A stretch of DNA of 64,000 bases from Nageia nagi (Eukaryota; Pinophyta). The first letter of the stretch is position 1. The number at the start of each line of letters is the position of its first letter. Location of the stretch: assembly GCA_050084985.1 (NCBI GenBank), contig JBITNC010000001.1, positions 63,488,001-63,552,000 of the forward strand, written 5' to 3'. Both the position numbers and the translations under genes were made by a program. Of the stretch, positions 25,021 through 56,791 are shown one piece after another. Below the pieces are notes generated by a model, which did not search any database, was not told the origin of the DNA, and worked only from the letters and a program-made list of their open reading frames with translations.

Positions 25021-25369
25021 TCACAAAATTTATTAAATAATAAATAAAATAATCATTAACCAAAAAAAAACATTTAAATGATTTATATCACCCTACATCT
25101 GATTCATAAATGTAGATAAATAAATTAAAAACAAAAAAACATAAAACTAATATTAAAAAACAAAGAAAGTACGACCTAATTTTACTCCAGTAAATTCATG
25201 CATCCAGAGTACAAAAAAAAAAAATACAGAGGAAATACAATGTCGATGTATACACTTTTTACCTAAACCCCACCAGAGGTGAAGTCTTGTATAAACCCTA
25301 CCACCAAAATCCAATCCTAAATATATGCCCATTTAATTTAGGGGCACCACAAAGTTTTCATTGCAATTC
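25021..25369 (+). promoter_or_regulatory. Upstream region of ADSL, core promoter not resolved
   Basis: A-rich sequence that passes into a mixed-composition leader from about 25240 (CCCACCAGAGGTGAAG). No convincing TATA box at the usual distance was found. An out-of-frame upstream ATG occurs at 25287 (71-codon frame overlapping exon 1) and another at 25325; both could reduce translation of the main frame. The transcription start cannot be placed. Confidence 0.3.
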
Positions 25370-45070
<19,701 letters not shown>

Positions 45071-45792
45071 TAGTTCCTCATACCAATATAACCAACGATA
45101 TATAAACAGTGTCAGGAATGTGCCCATTTAGTGACCTGATACAAGTAGCCAAAGGCATATAAATTATATGTTAATTCGGACATCTCTCATTGTCAACCAC
45201 ATTATCTCATGTGCAATCTATGCAAGTTTTGAATATGTGGCTATTAGTTTTGACTTTTGAGTAATAAACTAGGAGACTCTCCCAGAAGGGTATTGAGATT
45301 GCAATAGACATTCAAGATGGGGATGGAAGGTTTTAATCACTTGAAGATGGCTTGATTCAAGATTTCTTGGCTGCTTTTAGAAGCAAGGATTGTAACATTT
45401 TGTAGTTGTCTTTTTTGCTTGTTTTAGATGTTTTTTCCTTTAGGCTAGTTGCTAGTTTCCAGGTACGTATTACTGTGCTAGGCTTCTTTTGCATTGTATA
45501 AGGATAGGGACCCTTTCAATCTCTGTTTTACTTTAAGCAAAAAAAACAAAGCACAAGGGCATGTTTGGGTTATATTGCCTAGCTTGCATATGCTTGTATG
45601 TGTTGTGACTTACACTGGGATCCATTGCAACTCATGTCCATGCAACACCATGTTTTGTCTTATGTCATCACGACTCCATCCAATTGGGTATCATGTCTAT
45701 CATCCCGTCACCTAATGTGTGCTAAATCGTCTAGTCCTAGTCATGTTAGAATGAAAGCCAAAATCCTTCAAAAAAATGGCTAAGTTTGGAAA

Positions 45793-45862
45793 TTCAAGTC
45801 GAGTCTAGGTGAACTAGGGGAACCCATTTCAAGTCGAGTCTAGGTGAACTAGGGGAACCCAT
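45793..45862 (+). repeat. Exact tandem duplicate of a 35-bp unit
   Basis: TTCAAGTCGAGTCTAGGTGA and its continuation occurs twice (45793-45827, 45828-45862) with a third partial start at 45863. It borders the palindrome array on the left. Confidence 0.95.
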
Positions 45863-45909
45863 TTCAAGTCGAAAACGAGTCAAGTGAGACTGGGCCACTT
45901 CCAGGCCTA

Positions 45910-47304
45910 GCGCATGCCTCAAAAAGACAAAATCTTGTCTTTTTGGGATATGTGCCAAGTTTTGGGAGGCGCTCGGATTGGAAAGAAAGGTGAATAAGGC
46001 AAGCCAGAGGCATCTTGAGCTTGGTGCATGCCTCAAAAAGACAAAATCTTGTCTTTTGGGAGGATGCGCTCAAGCTGGAAGGATGCCTGGACAAGTTTGA
46101 AGGTTGAAATAGTGGAGCATACCCACCCAGGAGGTTGGCAGATGCTTCAAAAAGACAAAATCTTGTCTTTTGGGAGCTTGCGCCAAGGGCAGAAGGGCAT
46201 CTAGTTTGAACAAAAGGCAAAATTTGGCTAAGGCATGGAGCCTTGAAGTCCGAATCCAGCTTCAACAGGACCAGAGGGGATGGTGCATGTTTTGAAAAGA
46301 CAAAATCTTGACTTCTGGGAGCATGCACTAGGCCTAGGGAGACAACAGGACAGGAAGAACGTGAAAATTTGACCAAGTCCTAAGAGCAAAAAGCCGAAAC
46401 GAAGTCAATCAGGCCATCAGCAACCTAGCGCATGCTCCAAAAAGACAAAATTTTCACTTTCTGGATCATGCATTGAAACTGAAGGAGCCGAAGAGTCGGG
46501 CGCATGTTTCAAAAAGACAAAATCTTGTCTTTTGAAATCATGCGCTCAGCCTAGGGAAGTTTGAGTTGAGTTCGTTGGACAAATTTGGCTAAGGCATGGA
46601 CTTCTCAAACCAACATCCAACTCAGGCATGACTCAGTAGAGTTGGGAGCACCGTTTCAAAGGACAAAATTTTGTCTTTTTGTAGCATGCTCCTAGCTCAG
46701 GACAGTTGGGAGCACCGTTTCAAAAGACAAAATCTTGGCTTTCTGTAGCATGCTCCTAGCTCAGGACAGTTGGGAGCACCATTTCCAAAGACAAAATCTT
46801 GTTTTTCTGTAGCATGCTCCTAACCCAGTAAGACACCATTCCAGGAAAATGTGAAAATATGGCCAAGTCCCACTTGCTAAGGCCCCAAGACAAGGCGAAC
46901 CCGGCAAGAGCAACCCAACGCATTCCCCAGAAAGACAAAATCTTTACTTGTTGGATTATGCACCCAAACTATCACGACTTGAGAATTGGGAGCACTGTTT
47001 CAAAAGACAAAATCTTGTCTTTTTGAAACATGCACCTGGTGTAGAAGGAGTTCTAGATGCACACAATGATGAAATTTGACAAGTTTGGGCCTTGGAAAAG
47101 ACAAATCCGAATGGTGCAAGGTCAAAGCAGGTGAGTTGAAGAGTCGAGATGACAAGCGTGCAAAGGGCACGAAGCTCCCAATTGGGTGCATGATTCAAAA
47201 AGACAAAATCTTGTCTTTTTCTGTCATATGCTCAAGTTGGGATGATGGACAAAATTGGAGCACCGTTTCAAAAGACAAAATCTTGATTTTCTCCAGCACG
47301 CTCC
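45910..47304. repeat. Array of 13 related palindromes (AAAAGACAA-AATC-TTGTCTTTT core)
   Basis: Imperfect inverted repeats of about 46-49 bp occur at 45910, 46024, 46138, 46283, 46428, 46500, 46644, 46708, 46772, 46918, 46988, 47184 and 47257. The core is nearly constant; the outer arms come in two paired types, GCGCATG..CATGCGC-like and GGGAGCA..TGCTCC-like. Start-to-start distances cluster at about 64-73 and 144-146 bases, with others of 114 and 196. Spacers also share phrases (AATTTGGCTAAGGCATGGA at 46217 and 46586). Long minus-strand frames here arise because each unit reads without stops. The sequence is richer in GC than its surroundings. It may be the internal region of an LTR element whose LTR follows at 47602. 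Confidence 0.85.
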
Positions 47305-47601
47305 AAGTTCAAGGCATACACTCGAGATGGCTAGATTTCAAAGATAGTCCCGGGTCATCCCAATGATACACACAGGCTATTAGATTGTCCTTGCAGGTGC
47401 TCAAAAGGTGAATAGGTCAAGTCCAGTATTGCAGAGGCCAGGAAGATGCAAGATCCTAAGAGTACCAGAAGAGCATAGCGGCGTGTTGTTGCAGTCGCAA
47501 CAATTTTATTTTATTTATTGCAATTTTATTTTAAATTTGGATTCCAAAGACTTATCAAATTTTGTATAGCCTTGTGATGGATGGGGATTTGCTCCCATAA
47601 G

Positions 47602-48596
47602 TGTTGGAATAAATCTTGTAATGCCATGTGGCACTTTGTTATTGGACCATGTTTATTTTTCTTAGACCCCATAATTAAGGTTAGGGCAACACTGATGGTT
47701 GCTCTAAAACTATTTATACCCCATTTTGATTCATTTGTAAGGGGGGATTGACACTTTAACAATTTGAAAGAACTTTGCATGCAACACAAAATTTCTCTAG
47801 ATTTGTTAAATGTGGTGTGTGTATATGTAATTATGATGAAATGCTTCTCATGATGTAATGCCAAATTTGAATGAATGATTGACAGTGCTATCTAGTTTGT
47901 TCTATCATTGCTTGGTGTTGATTTTTAATCACTTGGTGCATCTTGTAAATTCCAACGGGGGTGGACAAGAGAATGCTTGGAGATTCTATGAAGTGGTTGA
48001 TTAGCATCTTGTTTGTGATATTTTTTCATTTGTAATCTTAGGTTTGGATACCTCAAGATGTCTTGTTGATGTCACTCACAGTAGGAACTTCACCTGGATC
48101 GTTGAATGTTACTTTTACCCCATTCTATTCCATCCTTGCCACAACTTCACGCTCCTTCCACTAGACCATTTGTGTTGTTAGCTAGTGGAATGGATTGAGG
48201 ATGTGTGGAACCTATGCCAAGACCCAGGAAGTCGACTTTTGAGGACCTTATCCCGAGCTCGTGAGCACGCATGCCTATAGTTACATCCCACTGCCCACAG
48301 TCTTTCCACCAATCTCCTTATTTTTCATTTTCTTTATTTTACACTTTTTTTTGCTATTTTCGCACCCCTATTTCCCTTTAGCATTTTCCATAAACAACTT
48401 TGCCGGGCTATAAAGACAATGCAAGTCCTTGAATCAGCTTTAAACATCTCAGCCGGTCCCTGAGTTATCCTCATCAAGTCGTGAAGCTAACCTTTGGGGT
48501 AACTAGTTCCCATAGCGGGAGGGAGTAATGTCCCTTCACCTGAGGTGTTGATATTTTTCTCACTACTCCAGGGTAGGAAAGAAAAACACCCCAACA
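47602..48596 (+). repeat. Candidate LTR (TGTTGG...CCAACA)
   Basis: 995 bp with 6-bp inverted termini, a TATA-like TATTTATACCCC near 47711, and flanks ATAAG and GTATG (three of five bases alike). No partner LTR, clear primer site or polypurine tract was found, so it is a possible solo or 3' LTR only. Confidence 0.35.
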
Positions 48597-50388
48597 GTAT
48601 GTTGATACAAGTGGTTGGAGATAGTAAAATATTACATAAAATACAATCTTGTAAAAGATTTACTAGGGGGGTAGTAGGGAGAAATTGAAGGGCTTTATAA
48701 TGAAAGAGTATATTTAGAACATGATAAATGAGGATGTTTTATTTCTTTCTCCTTATAATAGCTTTTCATATTCATTTAGTTTTTAGATTTTTGAATGAAA
48801 ACTGATTTGCAATAAATGTTTGGTTTATTTGGATCTAGTTAGTTATAGCTAAGTAACGACTTGTAAGACTTAGGTATATATATGTGAATATGTTATAAAA
48901 ACTAATCAAATAGCCACATTGGCTGTGTTTAGACTTCCAAATATGGAATCATTGTCCTCTCTATGTTAAACGATTGTATTTTTCTAGGTCCAAGTTCATT
49001 GGATTTGGTAACATTACGTTGCTGCACACCCATGCTAAATTAGAAAAATGAGCATTCTGTGTTTTTGATAAGTTCTTTTTATTCATAATGAATGGAAACT
49101 GGTCTGTTGTGTGAGACTAGGAGACATAAGAACTCTACTAGACAATGCCTTTTTGTTTGTTTGTTTTGACTAATGGATGTATGTAAAAGGTTCTTTAAAA
49201 AGCAAATGATGAAAAGAAACTTGAGCAAGTCTTTAGATGCAAATAAAAAATAAATTTAATGAAAATCTTTTAAAGGATTGTATGTGCAACATTTTGCAAA
49301 ACTGATGTGTTTGAACTTTGAACCATCAAAATTATGATCAAAAAGATGCCAAAATGCAATAGTAGTAAAAATTGTCAAAAAACTATCAAGGTGGGGTGGA
49401 GATCCCAGTCAAGTACTTGGGGAGCAAGGTGTCCTCAAATTTCAGCCAACATTGGAGACCAGTTAGTCTTCCTACTCCATATATTTATCATTTAAATACA
49501 GGTCTTCAATTTTGTCTTTGTAATCCAAAATTGACTCATTGTGTATTGTTGTCTTGTTATTAGGTGATAATTGTTTTATATTTTTGTTAAAAGAAAATAC
49601 AGTCCATTCTTGGAGAGCCAAATGTTGGGACTTAAAATTATTTTAGATCCTTAAGACAGGAATACTTGTACAAAGTGATGCAATACAGAACATCTTTTGA
49701 TGTCGAATGTTCATTCAGATAGAAAAGCCAACTTGGTAATCACATTCAAATGGTCTATGCAAACGAAAGTTTCACACTGAAGAATGTCTGAAGTTTGAAC
49801 ATAGGAGCTCCTTGATGTTCATTATTGCAAGGCATCACTTATTTCTGACTGCAACCAATTTGGTTTCTTGTGTATAGCTGAAACATAACAAAGACAAATG
49901 ACAGGGTCTTAATTTGATTTAGTAAGTACATCAATATCCTCCCGAGTTACCTTGATTTTCAATTACAAAATCTCTTACACATAAATAATCTCAATGGATC
50001 CTTGTATTGGTCGATATGGAAAAATCATGTCTCCTAAATTACACAATCAGTCATAAGTGACATGAGTAACATCAAGTGGACTCTGCTTTCCATTATTCAG
50101 ATCATGAATTACCTATATTGAACTTTGTAATAAGTCATTAGGAACATGAGTAATCTTATTTGGACCCCATAATCTTGATCCTTACCACAAACCTTAGTTG
50201 AGGGTTTTATAATTTAGATTATAACTACTTTTATGATAGAAACATCTCATCTCTGACTGCCTGTTTGCCTTTTCCCTCCCATCTGAAATTGGGGATTTGC
50301 TTTCAACAGCTTTTGTTGAGATTCACCACCATCTTACATGAGATGACTAGATGTGTATCTGTTTCAATGAAGTAGAGAACAATGAGCA

Positions 50389-52520
50389 CTTGTGTAGGAA
50401 ACATCTGGAACCGTTTCAAAGAGAGACCCTTGAAGGCAAGGTGGCTTGAGGGACCTTTGCCTGTGATTTTTTGAGACCAAAGGTGTGCTAAAGGTTGAAG
50501 AGAAAGGAGGTCTCGTGGAGAAAGATAGTGTGAGCAATGACTGTGGTTGGAGGAATGACAGTGTGAGTGTTGGCTCTTGGGGGAAAAAAACGGGATTGTC
50601 TGATTAGAAGGGACTAGTGGCCATGGTGAATGATGAAGGTGCATGGGAGGCGTTGTTGCTAGGGTGTTTCAGGGAGAACTCAACAATGACTTGTATGGAG
50701 CGGCATTGGGCTTGGCCGTGGTTGAAGGAACATGGAAGGATGCATCATACGATGAAGAGGGTGTTCTTGCGTGCTAGTTCAAATCATTGGCAAATTTTCT
50801 ATGGGATGTTGGTTCTAGATATGGGTTGAAATTGTCATTGGCTCCAGATTTGCATAGAAAAGGGCGAAGGTTATCATGTGTGATACCTTGAAGGTTGAAA
50901 ACTTTGGGAGGGATTGTGGGCGATTCTAGGAGAAGGAAGGCGAAGAGTTTTTGGGTGGATGAAAACCTCCCTAGTTGTGTTATGGGTTTGCCACAGACAA
51001 ATCTGAATACAGGTCTAAGGGTTTAAAAATTGAGACCTATTAGAAGGTTTGTACTCTAGAATCACTATCCTGCAAATTCTTTGGGGCTTTTAATGGTGAT
51101 TCAGAGCTCAAGACCAAAGTACAATAGTGAACCCATCTTAAGCTCAACATAGAGTGTTTGAGTGGCATGCTTGTAGGATGTTGGGCAACTAATGCATGTT
51201 CTATGCAGTTTGAGGGGACCTTGATGCAATGAGATACGCTGCTCAATGGTGTCGAGCAAGTTGTGAAGAACTAGAGGTGACGGTTGTAGCGGAATTGTTG
51301 GAGAGTTTTTAACCCTTGTTTCATTTTGGATAGGGATGATTAAAGATCCTAGTTTCAAAGATCTACATTGTGATTGGGGGGGTGGTTATTGTTGTATGGG
51401 GATGGAATCCGCACCTTTCCTCTAGAATCCTTTTGAGGGTTTCAGAACCAAATGAACGTCTGGTGCAGCAATGTGTGGAATTGTGCTATTGGTTTGAATA
51501 GTTGACTTTGGTGGTTGCAAATAGATGATTTCTTAGGGTGCTTCCCCGTTTCAATCAGTCACCAATGAGGAGACCCAAATCTATGAACAATGGGGTGAAG
51601 TGGTTTTTTGGCTCTAGATATGTGTAGAGAAGGAAGAGGGGTGTTGTTTTTGTTTGACACTTTGAAGGATGTAGACCTTGGAAGAGCCTGTGGATGACTC
51701 TAGGAGGAGGAAACATGTTTCATTGCCCTGTGAATCCTTTAGAAGCTGTGGATGATCTTTAGAGCTTAGAGCCAGAGTGCAGTAGAGAGATCAAATATAA
51801 CTCAACACAAGGTGTTGGAGTGGCATGCCTATAGATGTTGGGCAGCTACCATGATGTTTTTTGTTGTGTGAAGGGCCTTGGTGTAAAGAGATGCTCTATA
51901 TAAGGGCAACCAAGATGTTGTGAGGATGTGTCCTACATTGTGATTGGATGGTTGTAGTGGTCGTGGGGGTTTGGAAATTTTCAAGCACCTTGTTTTCCTT
52001 CTAGAAACCCTTTAAGGGTTTCAGTTTATTGACCTACACTACGATTGGGAGGGCAATTGTAGTGGATTGAGATATGGAATCTTGACTTTCCCTCATAAAC
52101 TCTTTTAGGGTTTCAAATTCAAATGGTGGGCTACTTGCAAGGTAGTCATTGATGGCAAATGTATTCGATGCATCTCCAATCTCATAAATTTTCTCATGAG
52201 GATTGTAGAGCTTATGGACCTATTGGGATTGTGGATCCCTGTTTTGTGATTCGGATGATCTTAGTATGAGGAAGAGATCTCCTTGAAACCTATCTCCAGA
52301 AAGTTTGGAATTTGTGGTTTTTAACTTTGTTTTGAGTAGTTTTAGTTTTGTTAGTTTCCTAAGAATAGTTTATTTTATGTTTTAGTTACTTTTGAGGTCT
52401 TGATTATTGTTTCTGTAGCCTTGTTTCATTTTGTGAGCTCATTGAAGATCCTCTTCAGGAAGGTGTAAAAGGTTTTGGGATTCTTTCAAAACCCTTGTTT
52501 CCACTATAATAATAAAAAAA
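50389..52520 (+). mobile_element. Retroposon with 15-bp target duplications and A-tail
   Basis: AGAGAACAATGAGCA is repeated exactly at 50374-50388 and 52521-52535. The insert ends in AATAATAAAAAAA, so the plus strand is the sense strand. These are the marks of LINE-type target-primed insertion. The 2.1-kb body contains no reverse transcriptase or endonuclease motif, only broken frames. It has an internal repeat: the block at about 51045-51190 (GAGTGGCATGC, ATGTTGGGCA) recurs diverged at about 51720-51850. It is either a non-autonomous retroposon, a processed pseudogene of an unknown transcript, or a severely rearranged LINE. Confidence 0.82.
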
Positions 52521-53046
52521 AGAGAACAATGAGCATTCAATCTTTAATGCTCTATTTGGTAGGAGATTTGGAGGAAAGACCAATGTTTGTATAAAGGCTT
52601 CAGACAATCACTTTTTATCTTTTAGGTCTCTAATCAATGGTAGTGTGTTCGCTTTCTTCAGCATCTTGTCACTTTAAGACATGCTTTAGGTATGGAAGGT
52701 GTTAAGCAACCTACCCTCTTGCTGACACTATAGCGCATACAAATGTAGATAAGTACGTGATAATTTTCTTCTTAATAAATTATGATTTATCACTAGGGCA
52801 CTTTTAACACTCTACCTCTCATTCTAGACAAAGCTACATTGATTTTCTTTAGTGTTTGAGGACTTTAGTCCTTGAGTGTATGCATCCATTACTAGTTTTC
52901 TCTTTTAATCATGGAGGATCATCTACTTGGGATTTCAAAAGTGTTTTGGAGAGCAACCCTTTAGCCTTTGCCTTGGGCATTACTTAACATGGCCCTCGTA
53001 TCCCTTGGCATGTGATGGACATCATTGAATCCTCAATTAATGCCAT

Positions 53047-53431
53047 TGTTATGACCCCCATATAACTGCATAATTAGCTTTAATATCATTGTAAGTCGGC
53101 TATAAGTCATATAGATTAGAACAATAGTCATATTTGTATATAAATAAGAGTATGGGTTAGACCCATAGACATCATATAGTCATTTATCTAATTTGGTATC
53201 TTCAAATTCTTTGGAGGTTGACCCCTAAAAGTGGCAGCAACTTTTTGGATCTCTTTTTGATTACACAATCCAATTTTTTGTGATTCATTGTTGCGGATTT
53301 GGCAATTTCCAATGGTGTTCCATTGTTAATTGAAAATACATTCATACTCACAAGAAAACGCTTGACCTAAAAAGGCCAGTAGATCAATGTTTGGAGTACT
53401 TGTGTTAGTCATTGGTACATGGATTTCAACA
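53047..53431 (+). repeat. Orphan 5' LTR with primer binding site
   Basis: 385 bp starting TGTTATGACC and ending TTTCAACA, with a TATA box (TATATAAATAAGAG near 53136), followed directly by TGGTATCGGA at 53432. This is a one-base variant of the tRNA-Met primer site. No gag-pol follows. A short plant LTR of this build suggests Copia or a small TRIM-like element. Confidence 0.6.
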
Positions 53432-54949
53432 TGGTATCGGACTTGCTCAAGTCAACAGAAACTGAAGTGTTGATATAAAGCTTGTGTTAAAGATTACAAA
53501 CTATCTTATTAATTATATACTCTAAAATATCGGATCAAAATATATTGGCAATATTTTTAGTCACTTTTGAACACAATACTTCAATGACTCGTATCCTTAG
53601 ATGGGAAGTCAAGTGGAGACAGGTACACCAAGCATGTTGTGTATCCCCTTTTTGGATTCTTCTGCAACAATTTTTTTAATTCGGCCTATTCGCCGCAACA
53701 TGTGTGTAAATCACTATTTGATAAATGTAACAGCTAGGCAAAGAACTAGGGAGACGTCCCAAGGTTCTATCTTTGAGGCTCATACTTGATGAAAGCCCAT
53801 GTTCACGTAGGCAGGCACCACGTAACCCAATTCTACATGGGGCTTTTAGGTTTTCCTTATTAGCTTTGGTCTCATATGGCTATCACATTTGTTGATTTAA
53901 GACTTAATCACTACCATTAGCCTATGATGCAGCTACACTTCTAGACATTGTTCAACATAGAAGGCTTACCCTGACAATGGACTCACTAGTGTTGATTGTT
54001 ACAGGGAATGATGCTATGTTATTGAACTCTTTTAAGGAAAGTAGATTATTTTTGTCTATGCAGCTTATCCTTATAATTTTTTGATGGTTGTATTACTACG
54101 ATGTGTTCTTTTCCATTGTAGGAAATATGTTTGGAATCAATGCCCTATGGGTTTTATAGGTTGTCTGCAAAGTCCTTTTAATTCCAAAAATTTCCATGGC
54201 TCACCCATGGTATCCATGTTGAATGACATAAGTTAAAACAAATGTGAATGCACATCTTTGAGGTGTACTTCAATAAAAAGTCCTTTTTTCGAAGAATTAC
54301 TGCATACCTGTTTACAAAAGGCTTCATGGTAAACTTGGTTTTACTATGCATGATCAAAAGGTACATTGCCAACCATTTAAGTGTCAGGAAGACTTGATGC
54401 ACTTGTGCAAAAACAATTTGTAAATTTCAGACTGAATTGAGTAATTAAGGGGTATTACTTAATCCTATTAAGGTACATGTCAAGAAATTATCAAAAGAGC
54501 CTTGATCATTTTTTATTGAACCATAAGTAAGAATGTTACATCTTTACTAATCAATACTACCTTAAAGACATTAGAATGCTTCACTAATAAATTCTTTAGA
54601 GAGTTACAATCGCTCTCTTCAATGTTGCAGTGAATAAAAAATCGCCAATAAAATAAATGAGGAGCTTAATAGAAACAAGGTTGTGGTGAAGTTAATCAGT
54701 TGGAGTTAATTTGCCATGTCAGTAACAATTTGAAAACTTTGGTCACTGGTTTAAAACTCAGGGTGTGTTAGGTAATGCCATTGAATGTATTTCCATTACA
54801 AGGTTTGCAAGTACCTGGAGTCGCCATTACTTTCTCCATCACAAAAATTTGCACATCATCATCAGTTTGAATGAATGACACAAACCTTTTGTAAGGTCAT
54901 AAAGATTTGTATACATATTCAGAGATTTCAAGAGAGATAGACTTGTTTA

Positions 54950-56710
54950 TGTAAAAGCCTAAATGCAACTTGAGTGCAATTAAATAAAAAACACACAAGT
55001 ATACTCCAACGTTTGACCTAGGGCATCCAGACAAAGCTCAAACAATGCAATAATGCCAACGTCTGGCCAAGACTAGCTAATATCAATACACAACACCTCA
55101 CAATGCCGACGTATGGCTCATACAATCACATACATGCAAAGATAATCCAACGATGGGAATAGACAAGTATGCACAACACAAATATGAGATCCAATAGTCC
55201 ACAGCTTGTATTGAAGATGTAGAATGAATACATATACAATACCAGGCCCAAAGGGCTAAACGTTGGCCTCTAAGGAGCCAACTAGGGCACAACGAATGTC
55301 TCTACTATTAGATGGACGGAACATTGAACGGGACCTCACTCCCTCATAATTTGAATCCTCTCCACTAAAGGAGCCCTTCTCAAACCTTGGCGACCAATTG
55401 AATGGTAGAAGCGTGACCTTGGAATACAATCGGATGGGCTAGGGTGCTACACCGAAGTTGTAGATTAACAGGACCTCTTAGCCTGTCAACCCTCCAAGAT
55501 GTTGCACCTAGGGATGTGCTTGACGCTGCAACATGAAATGCAGTCCCAATTGCTTGAAAAATTGGATGAGAATAGAAGATAATCCAATAGCCCACGACTT
55601 GTATTGAAGATGTAGAATGAATACAGATACAATACCAGGCCCAAAGGGCTAAATGTTGGTCTCCAAGGAGCCAACTAGGGCACAACGAATGTCTCTATTG
55701 TTGGATGGTTGGAAGACTGAATGGGATAGCCGCTCTCCCTCAAAATCTGAATCCTCTCCACTGAAGCAGCCTTTGTCAAATCTTGGTGACCAATTGAATG
55801 GTAGAAGCATGACCTCGGAATACCATCGGATGGGCTAGGGTGCTACACCAAAGCCGTAGATTAACATGATCCTTCAACGTGTCAACCCTCCTAGATGGTC
55901 CACCTAAGGATGTGCTTGATGCTGTGCCAAGGCTGGTGTCCACTGGACAATATGAGCAATAATAATAATTATGTATGTCAGCAATGATGCTAACCTTCTT
56001 TATATATCAATTCCTAGATCTAGATCTCATCTAGAAATCATCACTCCAACCTTGTAGTCCAACTTAGCATCCTAGAGGCCATCAAATGCCCAAACGTGGG
56101 GTTAGATGTGTCCTAGGTATCATACATATGCCAACGTTGCCTAGGGATGCCAATAATTACAAGATCCAATGGCTAGATATGCAACACCTCGTTATTGGAG
56201 ACTAATATTGCATTTACAATTATTAATTGCCTTGGAATCATGTATAACAACTCATACAAGTAGCCCCCATAAAACATACTAAATCTATTTTTAATTACCA
56301 AGCTCACACCTAAATATACTCCTATAATTAATTCATATCCAAAGGAGTGGAATGTCACATTTCAAGAGGTGAATATGGAGATGTTTTTGGATTTCCATGA
56401 GTGGCCACGATATGGAAAAGTTGTCCAACTGGCAAACTTCAAGAGGCCATAACTCTTTCGTTTCCTGATGAAACCATGTCGTGTAACCTGTCAAAACATT
56501 TCCCACGAGATGCCTTATCCAAAGAACAAATCAAATCAACTCTCCAAGACTTGTGGCAAACTCTATCCTCAAATAATTCATCCTAATCTTGGGAGGAAGT
56601 TTTCCCGCTTTGGGGCTCACAATGTGGTTCCATAGGACTATTATATTCTATCCCAAGTTACTAGCAACAAATAGATACATAAATAGAATATGTACAAGAG
56701 GGTTTTTACA
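54950..56710 (-). repeat. 3' LTR of the non-autonomous element, with internal chimera
   Basis: 1,761 bp from TGTAAAAGCC to GGGTTTTTACA on the plus strand. A TATA-like TATATAAAG on the minus strand lies near 55998-56007. A segment of about 340 bp occurs twice (about 55190-55530 and 55578-55920). Between the copies are 42 bases (55532-55573) identical to internal sequence 57328-57369. The right LTR has only one copy, so the ancestral LTR was about 1.37 kb. Confidence 0.82.
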
Positions 56711-56791
56711 GAGCCCCCCCTCTCGAGATTGCTTAACAATATGATCCAAAAGAATAGAGTCCATCATGCTCAAGTGAAGAAATCATGTCAA

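Noticed and set aside
45864-46376. 170-codon minus-strand frame with repeated KTRFCLFEA
   Set aside because: It is produced by the palindromic repeats, which happen to lack stops in this phase. The repeats continue out of frame, and there is no start context or homologue-like composition.
45910-47304. CRISPR-like array
   Set aside because: Palindromic repeats with spacers of very unequal length, diverged repeats, plant nuclear context and no cas genes.
49372-49563. 63-codon plus-strand frame in intron 8, considered as the missing ADSL exon
   Set aside because: No similarity to the conserved C-terminal block of the family and no suitable splice acceptor in phase 0.
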